From positions 1 to 30,655 of the forward strand of contig NZ_JXTE01000085.1 of NCBI RefSeq assembly GCF_000972385.1: DNA of 30,655 bases, in the 5' to 3' direction. Position 1 is the first letter of the stretch, and every line of letters begins with the position of its first letter. The notes under the pieces are model-generated. The model saw nothing but the letters and a program-made list of their open reading frames with translations. It searched no databases and was not told where the DNA came from. Source of the DNA: Streptomyces sp. WM6386 (GTDB lineage Bacteria > Actinomycetota > Actinomycetes > Streptomycetales > Streptomycetaceae). Shown here piece after piece: positions 18,287 to 24,167 of this stretch. Position numbers and translations under genes: made by a program.

Positions 18287-18304
18287 GTTCATCATTCGTT
18301 TATC
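18287..18304 (+). promoter_or_regulatory. AfsR/PhoP-type direct repeat in the afsS promoter
   Basis: Two heptamers, GTTCATC (18287-18293) and GTTTATC (18298-18304), are spaced exactly 11 bases start to start. That is the geometry of SARP binding sites and of the PHO-box direct-repeat units. In S. coelicolor AfsR and PhoP compete at overlapping sites in the afsS promoter. No clear -10 box can be named here, and the site is in the expected place 30 bases after the afsR stop. Confidence 0.7.
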
Positions 18305-18371
18305 GCCGCCCGGCACTCTCAACTGTGTCGGGCCGTCGCGTCGGGGGGCAGACGGAACGACAACCGGTCGG

Positions 18372-18384
18372 ACACCTAAGGTGT
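18372..18384. promoter_or_regulatory. Palindrome with embedded TAAGGT -10-like box
   Basis: ACACCT-A-AGGTGT is a perfect 6-1-6 palindrome in the afsS leader. It contains TAAGGT (18377-18382), and GGAAC lies about 20 bases upstream (18353-18357). It could be a second promoter or an operator for afsS. Confidence 0.35.
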
Positions 18385-18396
18385 ACCGGCCCAGCA

Positions 18397-18436
18397 GATC
18401 CGCCCGGCAACCCTCGGGGGAGTTGCCGGGCGGATC
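18397..18436 (+). promoter_or_regulatory. Perfect 15-bp hairpin in the afsS leader
   Basis: GATCCGCCCGGCAAC (18397-18411) pairs without mismatch with GTTGCCGGGCGGATC (18422-18436) around a 10-base loop. It ends 40 bases before the afsS ATG. No U-run follows, so it may be the afsR terminator, an attenuator or an mRNA-stabilising structure for afsS. Confidence 0.75.
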
Positions 18437-18476
18437 CTGTCCATCCAACGCACCACACTGCCGGGGAGCCAGCGAC

Positions 18477-18677
18477 ATGAGCGACGAGACCAGCACCGAG
18501 AACGTCCACGCCACGGACGAGCCGACGGGCGACGCGACGACCGACAACGTCCACGCCACCACTGAGCCGGTCACGATCAAGAACGTCCACGCCACCACCG
18601 ACCCGCTCAAGCTGAGCGGCAAGGACACGGACGAAGCCACCACGGACAACGTCCACGCCACGGACGAGCCGGCCTGA
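18477..18677 (+). CDS. afsS: AfsS-type small repeat protein (sigma-like protein)
   Basis: A 66-residue acidic, Thr-rich protein directly downstream of afsR, as expected for AfsS, the small effector through which AfsR stimulates antibiotic production; its biochemical role is unresolved. It consists almost entirely of four imperfect repeats with the core NVHAT followed by T/D-E/D-P (cores at residues 9-13, 24-28, 36-40 and 58-62), preceded by TTD in two copies. No signal peptide, Cys or membrane segment is present. The ATG has GGGGAG eight bases upstream. AfsS homologues are usually about 60-70 residues and repetitive; the NVHAT core is the local version. A ribosomal peptide precursor with repeated cores was considered, but no modifying enzymes lie nearby. 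Confidence 0.85.
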   Translation: MSDETSTENVHATDEPTGDATTDNVHATTEPVTIKNVHATTDPLKLSGKDTDEATTDNVHATDEPA

Positions 18678-18704
18678 CACCAGACCTTTTTCCCGCACGG
18701 GGAT

Positions 18705-18741
18705 CGGCCGCGGCGGCGCGGAGGGGGAGCCGTCGCGGCCG
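18705..18741 (+). terminator. Hairpin terminator downstream of afsS
   Basis: CGGCCGCGGCGG (18705-18716) pairs with CCGTCGCGGCCG (18730-18741) over 12 bp with one G-U pair and a 13-base loop, 28 bases after the afsS stop. The U-run is absent, which is common in Streptomyces. A TTTTT run precedes the stem. Confidence 0.6.
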
Positions 18742-18760
18742 AGGCGTGTCGCCGTCGGGG

Positions 18761-18851
18761 GTGATTGGCAGATCTGTGCCGCTCGGGTGGTGCGTTTCCG
18801 CAGGTGAGATCGATGGGGGTGCGGAGATCCTGGGACGCATCTGCCAATTAC
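18761..18851 (+). repeat. Inverted-repeat element, copy 1 (91 bp)
   Basis: The element begins GTGATTGGCAGATCTGT and ends ATCTGCCAATTAC, so its ends are 13-bp inverted repeats with one mismatch. Internal landmarks are GTTTCC (18794-18799) and GTGAGA. A second copy in opposite orientation lies at 19446-19525, on the other side of the small nuclease gene. The resemblance extends into the interior, so the two copies are homologous rather than sharing ends only. It looks like a MITE-like or BIME-like unit. Confidence 0.7.
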
Positions 18852-18875
18852 CGATCTGCTGCGGGGGAGCCGGAG

Positions 18876-18884
18876 TTATCCACA
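18876..18884 (+). other. DnaA-box-like sequence TTATCCACA
   Basis: An exact match to the classical 9-base DnaA box, lying alone between the repeat element and the nuclease gene. A single site is not an origin; it may bind DnaA as a titration site or be part of the mobile unit. Confidence 0.4.
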
Positions 18885-18948
18885 GGGGGATCGCGGGCGG
18901 TTGGGGGTCGGGAAAGTAGGGGGGTGGCAGATCGGGAGTTGAGGCAGC

Positions 18949-19449
18949 TTGTCGTGGGACGACGCGCTCGTGGCCGTGGAGTCCGCGCTCGGCCATCGCA
19001 CCGTCGACCGGCTACGCCGGCCCCCTCTCACCACCCGCGCCGCCCTCTCCCACGCCCTCGAACCCCCGCTCCGCGGAGCCGTCCGCGCCCGCCACCGGCT
19101 GAGCCTCGCCGACCCGCGCACCGGCTCCCCGGCGGAGACCCTCGCCCGCCTCCACATGGCCGACGCCGGCCTCCACCCCGAACCGCAGGCCGAACTCCGC
19201 CTGCCCGACGGCCGCCGCCGCTACCTCGACTTCCTCTTCCGGAAGCAGGGCCTCGGCATCGAGATCGAGGGCTACGCCTACCACGGCACCCGCGAGGCCC
19301 ACCGCCGAGACGTGGCCCGCTTCAACGAGATCTCGCGCTGCCCGGAGCTTCGGGGACTGCTCCGCTTCACGGCCGAGGACGTGTTCGGGCGCCCCGAGTG
19401 GATGATCCAGCAGGTGGAGGAGTCGCTGGGCGGCCGCAAGCCGCGGTGA
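18949..19449 (+). CDS. Small Vsr/DUF559-like endonuclease-fold protein
   Basis: A 166-residue protein whose C-terminal two-thirds match the Vsr/DUF559-type restriction-endonuclease-like fold. The core is SPAETLARLHMADAGLHPEP (about 61-80), then RRYLDFLFRKQGLGIEIEGYAYH: the Asp in LDF and the Glu in IEIEG fit the catalytic D...ExE pattern, followed by a basic helix (TREAHRRDVARFNE). The start is uncertain: a stop at 18940-18942 limits the frame, leaving TTG at 18949 with GAGG nearby, or GTG at 18970. Its stop codon is inside repeat element copy 2. Such proteins occur in actinobacteria as solitary nucleases or next to antitoxin-like genes; its true role is unknown. Confidence 0.75.
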   Translation: MSWDDALVAVESALGHRTVDRLRRPPLTTRAALSHALEPPLRGAVRARHRLSLADPRTGSPAETLARLHMADAGLHPEPQAELRLPDGRRRYLDFLFRKQGLGIEIEGYAYHGTREAHRRDVARFNEISRCPELRGLLRFTAEDVFGRPEWMIQQVEESLGGRKPR

Positions 19450-19525
19450 TTGGCAGATGTCTCTCACGGGCGGCGGGAAACGTGCAGGTCACCAGGGCCC
19501 GGCATCGGACAGATCCGCCAATCAC
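19446..19525 (-). repeat. Inverted-repeat element, copy 2 (80 bp)
   Basis: On the minus strand it begins GTGATTGGCGGATCTGT and ends ATCTGCCAATCAC, with internal GTTTCC and GTGAGA as in copy 1. It spans the convergent 3' ends of the nuclease gene and the acyl-CoA ligase gene. The TGA stop codons of both genes lie within its GTGATTGGC ends, so it may also work as a bidirectional terminator. Confidence 0.7.
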
Positions 19526-21099
19526 CGCCGCAGCCTCCCCTTGACCACCTTTCCGCTCGCGTTGCGTGGCAGCTCGGTCACGAACTCCACCGATCTCGGC
19601 ACCTTGTAGTTCGCCATCTCCCTCCTTGCCCATGCGATCAGGTCGTCGCCCGTCGTCACCGCATCCGGGCGGCGCACCACGTACGCCTTGCCCACCTCCC
19701 CCAGTCGGGGGTCCGGGACGCCGATCACCGCCACGTCGGCCACATCGGGGTGCAGGCCCAGGAGTTGCTCTATCTCCGCCGGGTAGGCGTTGAAGCCGCC
19801 GACGATGAACATGTCCTTGAGGCGGTCGGTGATGCGGAGGTTGCCCGCCTCGTCCAGGACGCCCACGTCGCCCGTGCGCAACCAGCCGTCCGGGTCCAGG
19901 ACCTCCGCCGTCGCCGTCTCGTCCTCGTAGTAGCCCCGCATGACGTTGAAGCCCCGGACCATCACCTCACCCGGGACCCCCGGCGCCACCGCCTGGCCGC
20001 CGGCGGACACCACCCGTACCTGTGTTCCCGGGATCGCCCTGCCCGATGTCGACGCGATCACCGTCGGCTCGTCGCCGCGGCGGCACATCGTGACCACGCC
20101 GCTCGCCTCCGACAGGCCGTACGCCGTCAGGACCGTCTCCACGCCCAGTTCGGTCCGCAGGCGCTCCACCAGGGTCAGGGGGACCACCGCCGCGCCCGTC
20201 ACCACCAGGCGCAGGGCCGACAGGTCGTACGCGTCGCGAGCCGGGTGGTCCAGCAGGGACTGGTGGAGGGTCGGCGGGCCCGGGAGGACCGATACGCGCT
20301 CCGACGCGATGTTCGCCAGGGCCGTGTCCACGTCGAACACCGGCTGGGGGATCATCGTCGCGCCCCGCATCAGGCAGGCGATCACGCCCGCCTTGTAGCC
20401 GAAGGTGTGGAAGAACGGGTTCACGATCAGATAGCGGTCGCCCTGGCGCAGGCCCGCCAGATCGCTCCAGACCCCGTACGCCCGCAACGTCTGGGAATGC
20501 GTGATCACCGCGCCCTTGGGGCGGCCGGTCGTGCCCGAGGTGAAGACGATGTCCGAGGGCCATGAACCGCGTACCGAGGCCGCCCGGGTCCGTACCTCCG
20601 CCTCGCCCACTCCCTCGCCGCTCGCCAGGAAGTCCTTCCACGTCCAGTAGTCGGCCGGGGCGTCGTCCGACAGGACCACCACCTGGGCCAGGGACGGCAG
20701 CCCCGGACCTTCCGCCACGGCCCGCCGCAGCGACGCCACGTACGACGTCCCCAGGAACGTCCCCGTCACGAACAACAACCGTGCTCCGCTGCGGCGCAGT
20801 ACGTCCGCCGCCTCCGTTCCCTTGAACCGTGTGTTCAGCGGGACCAGTACCGCGCCGGCCGACACCGCGCCCAGCGCCGACACCATCCAGTCCAGGGAGT
20901 TGGGGGCCCAGATCGCGACCCGGTCGCCCGCCTCCACCCCGTTCGCCACGCACGCCGCCGCCGCGCGTTCCACTCGGGCGCCCAGTTCGGCGTACGTCAC
21001 CCGTGTACGGCCCTCCACCACGGCCTCCACGTCCGCGTACCGCTCCGCCGCCGACCGGACCAGACCCGGAACGCTGCCCCACTCCACGTCTCCGCGCAC
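19522..21099 (-). CDS. FadD3-like acyl-CoA ligase
   Basis: A 525-residue ANL-superfamily enzyme that activates a carboxylic acid to its CoA thioester via an acyl-adenylate. Motifs seen: P-loop FTSGTTGRPKGAV (186-198), aromatic NPFFHTFGYKAG, YGLSE (327-331), GWLRTGD (405-411), hinge D425-R-L-K, and catalytic Lys K517 in NASGKV. The sequence resembles FadD3, the CoA ligase for the HIP intermediate of actinobacterial steroid degradation, but this family is broad. The GTG start at 21099 has GGAGG eight bases upstream. It is divergent from the thiolase-DUF35-hydratase operon, with two operator palindromes between, so the two units probably form one regulated pathway. Confidence 0.92.
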   Translation of the reverse strand: MRGDVEWGSVPGLVRSAAERYADVEAVVEGRTRVTYAELGARVERAAAACVANGVEAGDRVAIWAPNSLDWMVSALGAVSAGAVLVPLNTRFKGTEAADVLRRSGARLLFVTGTFLGTSYVASLRRAVAEGPGLPSLAQVVVLSDDAPADYWTWKDFLASGEGVGEAEVRTRAASVRGSWPSDIVFTSGTTGRPKGAVITHSQTLRAYGVWSDLAGLRQGDRYLIVNPFFHTFGYKAGVIACLMRGATMIPQPVFDVDTALANIASERVSVLPGPPTLHQSLLDHPARDAYDLSALRLVVTGAAVVPLTLVERLRTELGVETVLTAYGLSEASGVVTMCRRGDEPTVIASTSGRAIPGTQVRVVSAGGQAVAPGVPGEVMVRGFNVMRGYYEDETATAEVLDPDGWLRTGDVGVLDEAGNLRITDRLKDMFIVGGFNAYPAEIEQLLGLHPDVADVAVIGVPDPRLGEVGKAYVVRRPDAVTTGDDLIAWARREMANYKVPRSVEFVTELPRNASGKVVKGRLRR

Positions 21100-21122
21100 A
21101 ACCAGCCTCCAGAACCCAGTAG

Positions 21123-21137
21123 CTGACTACCCGTCAG
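21123..21137. promoter_or_regulatory. Operator-like palindrome, site 4 (CTGACTACCCGTCAG)
   Basis: Located 24 bases upstream of the ligase GTG start in the divergent promoter region. A minus-strand TAATCT (-10-like) sits just upstream of it, so bound protein would block ligase transcription. Confidence 0.6.
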
Positions 21138-21149
21138 ATTAGCTGTAGC

Positions 21150-21164
21150 CTGACGCACTGTCAG
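21150..21164. promoter_or_regulatory. Operator-like palindrome, site 5 (CTGACGCACTGTCAG)
   Basis: The second site of the divergent region, overlapping a plus-strand TAGCCT (-10-like, 21146-21151) ahead of the thiolase operon. The centre-to-centre distance to site 4 is 27 bases. Confidence 0.6.
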
Positions 21165-21192
21165 CCCGGTGGACAGCCCGCGGAGGTGCTCC

Positions 21193-22341
21193 ATGACAGG
21201 ACTCAAGGACGCCACCGCCATCGTCGGCATAGGCCAGACGCCCTTCGCCAAGAACCTCCCCGAGGACGAGAGATCCCTCGCCTGCCGTGCCGTGCTCGCC
21301 GCCCTCGACGACGCCGGTATCGCCCCGGGAGAGGTCGACGCCCTCGCCTCCTTCACCATGGAGGAGACCGACGAGGTGGAGCTCGCGAAGGCGGTCGGCT
21401 TCGGTGACCTCACCTTCTTCAGCAAGGTCGGGTACGGGGGCGGGGGCTCCTGTGCCACCGTCGGCCATCTCGCCACCGCCATAGCCGCCGGGCAGGCGAG
21501 CGTGGGGGTGGCCTGGCGGTCACGGAAGCGGGGGTCAGGGCCCCGGCCCTGGCGGAACACGACCGTTCAGCTGCCCACTCCCGCCCAGTGGACACGGCCG
21601 TACGGGCTGCTGCGGCCCGTCGACGAGATCGCCATGCTCACCCGCCGCTATATGCACGAGTACGGCGCGACCCGGGATCATCTGTTCAATGTCGCCCTCG
21701 CCTGCCGCAACAGGGCCAATCAGAATCCGGCGGCCGTCATGTACGAACGGCCCCTCACCCGCGAGATGTACATGACCTCCCGCTGGATCAGCGAGCCGCT
21801 CTGTCTCTTCGACAACTGCCTGGAGAGCGATGGCGCGTTGGCGTGTGTCGTCGTCAGCAGGGAGCGGGCCCGGGACTGCCGCCACGCGCCCGTCTACGTC
21901 CACTCCGCCGCCCAGGGGCTCCCCGCCCAGCACCACGGCATGGTCAACTACTGGAACGACGACCCGCTCACCGGCCCTGCCTGGACCGCCGCCCGGCATC
22001 TGTGGAAGCACTCCGACTTCACCCCGCAGGATGTCGACGTCGCCCAGATCTACGACGCCTTCACCGCTCTCATTCCGCTCTCCCTGGAGGGCTACGGGTT
22101 CTGCGGGCGAGGAGAGGGCGGCGCCTTCACCGAGCAGGGCGCCCTCGAGATCGGCGGGCGGCTGCCGCTCAACACCGGCGGGGGCGGGCTCAGCGAGGCC
22201 TACGTGCACGGCTTCAACCTCATCAACGAAGGCGTCAAGCAGCTCCGCGGGACCAGTACCGCCCAGGTCCCGGACGCCGCGACCTGTCTGGTCACCGCCG
22301 GCGAGGGCGTCCCCACCTCCGCGCTGCTCCTGAGGACCTGA
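21193..22341 (+). CDS. Thiolase-fold lipid-transfer protein (Ltp/SCP2-type, possible retro-aldolase)
   Basis: A 382-residue thiolase-superfamily protein of the Ltp/SCP-2 type. Family marks are ATAIVGIGQTPFAKN at the N-terminus, the VGYGGGGSCATVGHLATAI nucleotide-free active-site helix region (about 82-100), VAQIYDAFTALIPLSLEGYG (about 284-303) and GGGGLSEAYVHGFNLINEG near the C-terminus. In actinobacterial steroid side-chain degradation, Ltp2 pairs with a DUF35 protein to make a C-C-cleaving aldolase that relies on Tyr residues; the next gene here is a DUF35 protein, which makes that role plausible. GGAGG lies six bases before the ATG; a GTG at 21169 is less likely. Substrate unknown. Confidence 0.88.
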   Translation: MTGLKDATAIVGIGQTPFAKNLPEDERSLACRAVLAALDDAGIAPGEVDALASFTMEETDEVELAKAVGFGDLTFFSKVGYGGGGSCATVGHLATAIAAGQASVGVAWRSRKRGSGPRPWRNTTVQLPTPAQWTRPYGLLRPVDEIAMLTRRYMHEYGATRDHLFNVALACRNRANQNPAAVMYERPLTREMYMTSRWISEPLCLFDNCLESDGALACVVVSRERARDCRHAPVYVHSAAQGLPAQHHGMVNYWNDDPLTGPAWTAARHLWKHSDFTPQDVDVAQIYDAFTALIPLSLEGYGFCGRGEGGAFTEQGALEIGGRLPLNTGGGGLSEAYVHGFNLINEGVKQLRGTSTAQVPDAATCLVTAGEGVPTSALLLRT

Positions 22342-22355
22342 AGGAGGCAACCCCC

Positions 22356-22763
22356 ATGCTCACCCCCGTCACCGACCCCGACGGCGCCCCCTTCTGGCGC
22401 TACGCCGCCCAGGGCGAGCTCAGGGTCCAGGCCTGTGCCGACTGCGGCGAACCCCGCTTCCCGCCCCGCCCCTGCTGCCCGCACTGCCAGTCCTTCGAAT
22501 CCGAGTGGCGTCCCGTGTCCGGCCACGGACGTGTCTGGTCCTACGTCGTCCCCCATCCCCCGCTCCTCGCGGACTACGCGGCGCAGGCGCCGTACAACGT
22601 GGTCGTCGTCGAACTCACCGACCATCCCCGCATCCGTCTCGTCGGCAACCTGGTCAGCTCGGCCGGGGCGCCACTCAACTCCCTTGATCCGGGCCGGATC
22701 CGTATCGGCGCCCGGGTGCATGTGGTGTTCTCCGGCGGGCTTGTGCAGTGGGTGCTGTCGTGA
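22356..22763 (+). CDS. DUF35 Zn-ribbon/OB-fold acyl-CoA-associated protein
   Basis: A 135-residue partner protein with an N-terminal helix, a rubredoxin-like Zn ribbon (C27-x2-C30 and C41-x2-C44) and a C-terminal OB fold (GRVWSYVVPHPP through RIGARVHVVF). DUF35 proteins bind acyl-CoA and partner with thiolase-like or MaoC-like subunits, for example Ltp2-ChsH2 in steroid catabolism. AAGGAGG lies eight bases before the ATG, and the gene follows the thiolase by 14 bases. Its stop overlaps the next start (GTGA). This is almost certainly a subunit of the same complex. Confidence 0.93.
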   Translation: MLTPVTDPDGAPFWRYAAQGELRVQACADCGEPRFPPRPCCPHCQSFESEWRPVSGHGRVWSYVVPHPPLLADYAAQAPYNVVVVELTDHPRIRLVGNLVSSAGAPLNSLDPGRIRIGARVHVVFSGGLVQWVLS

Positions 22764-23533
22764 GCGGTCTGGGGGTCACCGTCGACAAGGACTCCGGTGT
22801 CGCCGTCGTCACCCTCGACCGGCCACACAGGCTCAACGCGATCGATCTCGCTCTGCGGGACGCACTCGTGCGGGCGTGGCGGGAGTTGCGGTTCGACGAC
22901 TCCGTGCGGGCGATCGTCCTCACGGGGGCGGGTGAGCGCGCCTTCTGTACCGGGCTGGACCGGGATGCGGAGGTTCCGCAGCCCAACTCCCCCTATATGG
23001 CCGACGATCCGCTGCTTCGTGTCGGGCCCAAGGCCAACGATCTCTGGAAGCCCGTCGTCGTCGCCGTACGGGGAATGGCCTGCGGCGGGGCCTTCTATCT
23101 GCTCGGCGAGAGCGAGTTCGTCGTCGCCGACACGACAGCGGAGTTCTTCGATCCGCACACGACGTACGGCATGGTCAGCGCGTACGAGTCGGTCCTCATG
23201 GCGCAGCGGATGCCGTACGGCGAGGTCGCCCGGATGATGCTCATGGGGACCGCCGAGCGGATCTCCGCGCAGCGGGCCCACGAGACCGGGCTGGTCTCCG
23301 AACTCACCGAGCCCGGCGCCGCGTTGGAGACCGCGGTGCGCTGTGCCGCCGTCATCGCCGGGTATCCGCCCGAGGGTGTGCAGGGCACCGTCCGCGCCCT
23401 GTGGGCGGCCAGGGAGGCCGCTCTCGCCGCCGGCTTCGCGCAGGCCCCGCATCTCATCTCGCTCGGGAACCTGCCGGACGAGCGGCAGACGGAGCTGTTC
23501 GCCGCCCGCCGCCCCGGGTTCAGGACCCGGTGA
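22760..23533 (+). CDS. Enoyl-CoA hydratase/isomerase family protein
   Basis: A 257-residue crotonase-fold protein. N-terminal VAVVTLDRPHRLNAID, the first oxyanion segment AFCTGLDRD (about 62-70) and the second, GMACGGAFYLLGE (about 99-111), are all present. The usual catalytic Glu pair is not clearly conserved in the EFFDPHTTYGMVSAYE region, so hydratase activity is not certain. The GTG at 22760 overlaps the DUF35 TGA as GTGA; the GTG at 22748 lies inside the neighbour. Its last 14 bases overlap, in convergent orientation, the 3' end of the next minus-strand gene. It probably hydrates the CoA ester before C-C cleavage by the Ltp/DUF35 pair. Confidence 0.9.
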   Translation: MSGLGVTVDKDSGVAVVTLDRPHRLNAIDLALRDALVRAWRELRFDDSVRAIVLTGAGERAFCTGLDRDAEVPQPNSPYMADDPLLRVGPKANDLWKPVVVAVRGMACGGAFYLLGESEFVVADTTAEFFDPHTTYGMVSAYESVLMAQRMPYGEVARMMLMGTAERISAQRAHETGLVSELTEPGAALETAVRCAAVIAGYPPEGVQGTVRALWAAREAALAAGFAQAPHLISLGNLPDERQTELFAARRPGFRTR

Positions 23534-24089
23534 CGTCGTCCCAGTTGTAGGAGGCGACCGGGTCCAGGTCGCAGTGGTCGACCTTGGCGGCGCTCTCCTC
23601 GGCGTTGGTCACCTCGATCCGCATGGTCTTCGTGCCGTTCGCGGCCACGGTGACCTGCTCGATGGTGCCATTGACCGAGTCGTCGTCGGCTTCCATGAAG
23701 TTGATGTGGACGTCGAAGGTGCTCTCGGTGCTGTTCGGGTTGGTGACCTCGATCGTCGCGTACGGGTCCGCCACCGTCGCGCAGCTGATCAGCCGCGCCG
23801 TACCGTCCTCGTAACCGGACGGGGACGATTCCCCGGACGAACCACCGGAGTAGCCGTCGTCGTAGTCGTCGTCGTAGTCGTCGTCATCGTCGTAGTCGTG
23901 GTAGGTCCCCGAGCCGCCTCCCGAGGTGGACGACGAGCTGTCGTGGTCCTGGCTGGAACTGCTGCATCCGCCCCCGCTCCGACTACCGCTCCCGTGTCGG
24001 CTCTTCGAGCTCGTCGAGAACCCGGACAGGGCCAGGACCACCAATGCGATGACAGCTGTGAACTTGAGAGTGCGCCCCCGTGCGATCAT
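23520..24089 (-). CDS. Secreted protein with Asp/Tyr-rich linker, unknown function
   Basis: A 189-residue predicted secreted protein. Residues 1-25 form a signal peptide (RGRTLKF then a hydrophobic core); a lipobox Cys is not obvious, although C42 follows a Gly-Ser-rich stretch. Residues 25-95 are low complexity: Ser/Gly-rich, then a run of alternating Asp and Tyr (about 63-80) with high negative charge. Residues 98-185 form a small beta-rich domain with two Cys (C103, C173) that could make a disulfide, similar in shape to DUF-type extracellular domains. It lies 78 bases downstream of afsK on the same strand and may be transcribed with it. Function not recognised. Confidence 0.75.
   Translation of the reverse strand: MIARGRTLKFTAVIALVVLALSGFSTSSKSRHGSGSRSGGGCSSSSQDHDSSSSTSGGGSGTYHDYDDDDDYDDDYDDGYSGGSSGESSPSGYEDGTARLISCATVADPYATIEVTNPNSTESTFDVHINFMEADDDSVNGTIEQVTVAANGTKTMRIEVTNAEESAAKVDHCDLDPVASYNWDDVTGS
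23854..23901. repeat. GTC/GTA triplet microsatellite in the Asp/Tyr-rich region
   Basis: A run of GTCGTCGTA-type triplets encoding the Asp-Tyr tract on the minus strand. Triplet slippage would change protein length without breaking the frame. Confidence 0.6.
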
Positions 24090-24167
24090 GCCGCCACTCT
24101 AGCGACCACTTGTCACGGCCATGCCACTACATGGTGCCCCTTCCGTACGACGGCCGTCACCAGCGGC

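Noticed and set aside
18477..18677. NVHAT repeats as a multi-core ribosomal peptide (RiPP) precursor
   Set aside because: No maturase, protease or transporter gene is adjacent, and the protein has the size and position of AfsS downstream of afsR.
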